Below are positions 61,245-64,000 of a stretch of DNA of 64,000 nucleotides, one piece after another. The DNA comes from Sphingorhabdus sp. (GTDB taxonomy: Bacteria; Pseudomonadota; Alphaproteobacteria; Sphingomonadales; Sphingomonadaceae), in contig JANQNO010000008.1 of NCBI GenBank assembly GCA_028279555.1, positions 399,678-463,677 on the forward strand, in the 5' to 3' direction. How positions within the stretch are numbered: the first letter of the stretch is position 1; each line of letters begins with the position of its first letter. Under the pieces are notes generated by a model. That model worked only from the letters and a program-made list of their open reading frames with translations. It was not told where the DNA came from and searched no databases. The translations under genes and the position numbers were made by a program.

Positions 61245-62555
61245 ATGGCCTCAGCTGCGCCCCAAATCGACCTTGAAAATCTGACGACTTCGCCCACGGC
61301 CGACAAGGCGCTGGAGCAATGGTACAATGAAAATCCGCCTGTTCAGGATGCCGATGCCAACCCTTGGGATGTCAGTCGCGCCGAGCTTTACAGCAAGGAT
61401 CTGTGGCGCGCACCCTTTGCCGAGATGCGCGCGAAAGCGCCGATCAACAAAATCGAGGAATCGGACTACGGCCCTTACTGGAATGTCACTACGCACAAGC
61501 CGATCCAGCATGTCGAGGCGCTGCCCGATATCTATTCATCCGAAGCTGGCGGAATAGTGATCGCCGATCCGAATCGGGAAGACGAATTCGAGCTTCCCAT
61601 GTTCATCGCCATGGATCGTCCAAAGCATACCGGCCAACGGCGCACGGTGGCCCCGGCATTCACGCCTACGGAAATGAAGCGGATGGAGGATGAAATCCGC
61701 ACGCGCACAGGCGAGGTTCTGGACGGCCTGCCCTGGGACAAACCCTTTGATTGGGTCGACAGGGTTTCGATTGAGCTCACCACAGGCATGCTCGCCATCC
61801 TTTTCGGATTTCCCTGGGAGGACCGCCGCCTGCTAACCTTCTGGTCAGACTGGGCTGGCGATGTCGAGTTGACGAAGGCGCCGGAGTTGGACGAATTTCG
61901 CCGGGGAATCCTGTTCGAAATGGGTGCCTATTTCCAGCGCCTGTGGAATGAAAGAATCAACGCAGAACCCACGCCAGACCTGATTTCCATGATGATCCAT
62001 TCAGACGCAATGAGTGAGATGGATCATATGGAATTTATGGGCAATCTCGTTCTGCTCATTGTTGGTGGAAATGACACTACGCGCAATTCGATGTCGGGCT
62101 TTGCATACGGGCTAAGCCAATTCCCCGACGAACGTGCAAAACTGCAAGCCAACCCGGAACTGATACCGAATGCCGTGCAGGAGCTTATCCGCTGGCAAAC
62201 ACCGCTGGCGCATATGCGGCGCACGGCGCTTGAGGATCATGACCTGTTCGGCAACCAGATCAAGGAAGGCGACAAGGTCGTCCTCTGGTATATTTCTGCC
62301 AACCGGGACGAGACCGTTTTCGAAAATCCCGACCAGATCATTCTGGACCGCGAAAATGCGCGCCGTCACCTGGCCTTTGGCTATGGTATCCATCGCTGCG
62401 TTGGCGCGCGGCTGGCCGAGCTACAACTCCGCATCCTGCTCGAGGAAATGCATGCCCGCCGGATGCAGGTGAACCCAACCGGAAAAATGCGCCGCGTTCA
62501 TGCCTGCTTTGTGCATGGCTATCGCGAGATGGAGGTTGAGCTCAGCAGATACTGA
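61245..62555 (+). CDS. CYP153-family cytochrome P450 (alkane/fatty-acid terminal hydroxylase)
   Basis: 436 residues. The I-helix is LVLLIVGGNDTTRNSMSG with an intact acid-Thr pair, the ExxR lies in VQELIRWQTP, and the haem loop is FGYGIHRCVGARLAELQ. APAFTPTEMKRMEDEI and VSIELTTGMLAILFGFPWEDR are CYP153 hallmarks. It hydroxylates terminal C-H bonds of alkanes or fatty acids, needing a ferredoxin and reductase, neither of which is in the window. A close paralogue follows after 36 nt. Confidence 0.93.
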   Translation: MASAAPQIDLENLTTSPTADKALEQWYNENPPVQDADANPWDVSRAELYSKDLWRAPFAEMRAKAPINKIEESDYGPYWNVTTHKPIQHVEALPDIYSSEAGGIVIADPNREDEFELPMFIAMDRPKHTGQRRTVAPAFTPTEMKRMEDEIRTRTGEVLDGLPWDKPFDWVDRVSIELTTGMLAILFGFPWEDRRLLTFWSDWAGDVELTKAPELDEFRRGILFEMGAYFQRLWNERINAEPTPDLISMMIHSDAMSEMDHMEFMGNLVLLIVGGNDTTRNSMSGFAYGLSQFPDERAKLQANPELIPNAVQELIRWQTPLAHMRRTALEDHDLFGNQIKEGDKVVLWYISANRDETVFENPDQIILDRENARRHLAFGYGIHRCVGARLAELQLRILLEEMHARRMQVNPTGKMRRVHACFVHGYREMEVELSRY

Positions 62556-62591
62556 GCCGGAACAGGGTCGCAGCAACGAGGAGACTAAGCG

Positions 62592-63875
62592 ATGGCATCG
62601 ACAGCTCCGAAAATTAACCGGCAATTTGAACAGCTCCCCTGGGAAGCAAATACTGCCCCGCATCGCTGGGATGTGACGCCGCCGGACATCTACGTCGAAG
62701 ATTGCTGGCATAAGGTTTTTGCCGAAATGCGCACTAAAGCACCGATCAACAAGATCGAGGGTAGCGATTTCGGCAGCTATTGGAACGTAACCACGCACAG
62801 GGCCATTCAGCATGTCGAGGCGCTGCCCGATATCTTCTCCTCCTCGTATGAATATGGGGGCGTTTCGCTGGCACCGTTGGGTGATCAAGATCCGAACGAT
62901 CCGGACCGGATTGTCATGCCGATGTTCATAGCGATGGATCGGCCGAAACACACAGAAGAGCGCCGGGTCATCGCACCAGCCTTCACGCCGACCGAGATGG
63001 AGAGGATGAGCAGCGAGGTCAGGCAGCGCACCGGCGAAGTGCTCGATAGCCTGCCCGTCGGCGAAAGCTTCGACTGGGTCGACAAAGTCTCTATTGAACT
63101 GACCACCGGCATGCTTGCTATCCTGTTCGATTTTCCCTGGAAAGATCGCCGCAAGCTGACCGAATGGTCTGACTATGCCGGAAATATTGAGCTGTTTCGT
63201 ACACCTGAAACCAGGCATAAGCGATTGGAAAAGATCTACGAGATGGGTGCCTATTTCCGGCGTCTTTGGGATGAACGTGCAAGCAAGGGAGAAGCGCCCG
63301 ACCTGATAAGCCGCATGATCCACTCGCCGATGAAAGACATGGACGAGATGGAGTATCTGGGGAATCTCATCCTGCTCATCGTGGGCGGCAACGATACCAC
63401 GCGCAATTCGATGTCCGGCTATGCATACGGGCTCGACCAGTTTCCAGCCGAACGTGAAAAGCTGGAAGCCAGCACCGAACTCATACCCAACGCCGTGAGC
63501 GAGATTATCCGCTGGCAGACGCCGCTTGCGCATATGCGGCGCACCGCTATCCAGGACTATGATCTGTTTGGCGCCCCCATAAAGACAGGCGACCGGATCG
63601 CATTGTGGTATATTTCCGCCAACCGCGACGAAAGCGTGTTTGATCGCGCCGATGACATCATCGTCGACCGGGAAAATGCCAGGCGGCATCTGTCCTTTGG
63701 ATATGGCATTCATCGTTGCGTCGGTGCCCGCTTGGCTGAACTCCAGCTACGAATACTGCTCGAAGAAATGGCGGCGCGGCGGCTCAGACCCAATGTGACT
63801 GGCGAAATCGAGCGCGTACCGGCCTGTTTCGTTCATGGTTATCGCAAATTCGGCGTCGAACTGTCCAAATATTAG
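62592..63875 (+). CDS. second CYP153-family cytochrome P450
   Basis: 427 residues, highly similar to its upstream neighbour along most of its length. I-helix LLIVGGNDTTRNSMSG, ExxR in SEIIRWQTP and haem loop FGYGIHRCVGARLAELQ are intact. It differs at the N terminus, which lacks the first 25 residues of the other protein, and around the substrate-access region (SSSYEYGGVSLAPLGDQD). GAGGAG precedes the ATG. Tandem CYP153 copies with different substrate ranges are known from hydrocarbon-degrading alphaproteobacteria. Confidence 0.93.
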   Translation: MASTAPKINRQFEQLPWEANTAPHRWDVTPPDIYVEDCWHKVFAEMRTKAPINKIEGSDFGSYWNVTTHRAIQHVEALPDIFSSSYEYGGVSLAPLGDQDPNDPDRIVMPMFIAMDRPKHTEERRVIAPAFTPTEMERMSSEVRQRTGEVLDSLPVGESFDWVDKVSIELTTGMLAILFDFPWKDRRKLTEWSDYAGNIELFRTPETRHKRLEKIYEMGAYFRRLWDERASKGEAPDLISRMIHSPMKDMDEMEYLGNLILLIVGGNDTTRNSMSGYAYGLDQFPAEREKLEASTELIPNAVSEIIRWQTPLAHMRRTAIQDYDLFGAPIKTGDRIALWYISANRDESVFDRADDIIVDRENARRHLSFGYGIHRCVGARLAELQLRILLEEMAARRLRPNVTGEIERVPACFVHGYRKFGVELSKY

Positions 63876-63877
63876 GG

Positions 63878-64000
63878 TCAGAATCCATTAATCGCATGAG
63901 CCGTGGTGGCCTCGATGCGGGATGAAATGGCAGGAGAAGCGCCGATGGCGGGGCCAACCCCCGTCGAGGCGCTTTGACGCAGCAGTTCGCCCGCATCGGG
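63878..64000 (-). CDS. probable C-terminal end of a minus-strand gene
   Basis: A minus-strand frame enters from the right edge and ends with TGA at 63880-63878, encoding PDAGELLRQSASTGVGPAIG and 20 more residues. It ends 3 nt after the CYP153 stop, the spacing expected of a convergent gene pair. Forty residues are too few to name a family, and chance open frame is not excluded. Confidence 0.4.
   Translation of the reverse strand, partial: PDAGELLRQSASTGVGPAIGASPAISSRIEATTAHAINGF

Noticed and set aside
1..64000. CRISPR array, rRNA operon or complete insertion sequence
   Set aside because: No regularly spaced direct repeats, rRNA sequence or intact transposase was seen on either strand.

Overview
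The window looks like chromosomal DNA of a GC-rich alphaproteobacterium, most likely of the Sphingomonadales. Supporting signs are tandem CYP153-type P450s, the hemC-hemD-mitofilin order divergent from tsaD-gpsA, the ftsE-ftsX-ydcF-plsC order, and a palindromic repeat with CTGAGC and TCGAAG cores of a kind I associate with sphingomonad genomes. This placement rests on gene content and order only; no database search was possible.

Layout. 0-4.4 kb (minus): a molybdenum hydroxylase operon (iorA/iorB-like subunits, lipoprotein cytochrome c, XdhC, and a MocA-like protein cut by the window edge). 4.5-17.1 kb: a galactoside locus. Coupled GH42 and GH36 glycosidases face away from an operon of SSS symporter, galT, galK, Gfo/Idh oxidoreductase, aldo/keto reductase and TauD-like dioxygenase; a second SSS symporter follows. 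17.2-20.5 kb: an apparent electrophile-detoxification module (GST, two small tautomerase-type proteins, SDR, DUF4345-like membrane protein, HxlR regulator) with two matching 47-bp palindromes. 20.5-23.6 kb: divergent glpD and glpK.

23.6-40.3 kb is the most unusual part. An ECF sigma factor and a degenerate methyltransferase-like protein diverge from an operon of a SARP/TolB/TPR regulator, a 1531-residue cytochrome P450 - membrane hairpin - DyP peroxidase fusion, a membrane anti-sigma-like protein and a membrane-anchored subtilase with ten strict 11-residue cysteine repeats. Facing it is a minus-strand run of four exported proteins: an F5/8C-like protein, a PKD autotransporter, an unknown protein and a second subtilase carrying a PKD-like domain. 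I read the whole as a sigma-controlled envelope and oxidation module that I cannot match to a named system. The P450 part has Ile-Pro where oxygen-activating P450s have an acid-threonine pair, which fits peroxide chemistry shared with the DyP part.

40.3-43.5 kb holds a 17-bp inverted repeat, a lower-GC islet (small beta-rich protein, TonB-like protein, tyrosine-recombinase remnant), a Sel1 lipoprotein and tRNA-Leu(GAG). 43.5-61.1 kb is core housekeeping: zinc-ribbon/DUF3426 protein, ftsEX, ydcF, plsC, a lipase-like hydrolase, mitofilin homologue, hemD, hemC, tsaD, gpsA, a flippase, an HExxH protein, a PfkB kinase, an EI24-like protein, queG and an ABC exporter pair. 61.2-63.9 kb holds two tandem CYP153 hydroxylases. 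The right edge carries the probable C-terminal end of another minus-strand gene.
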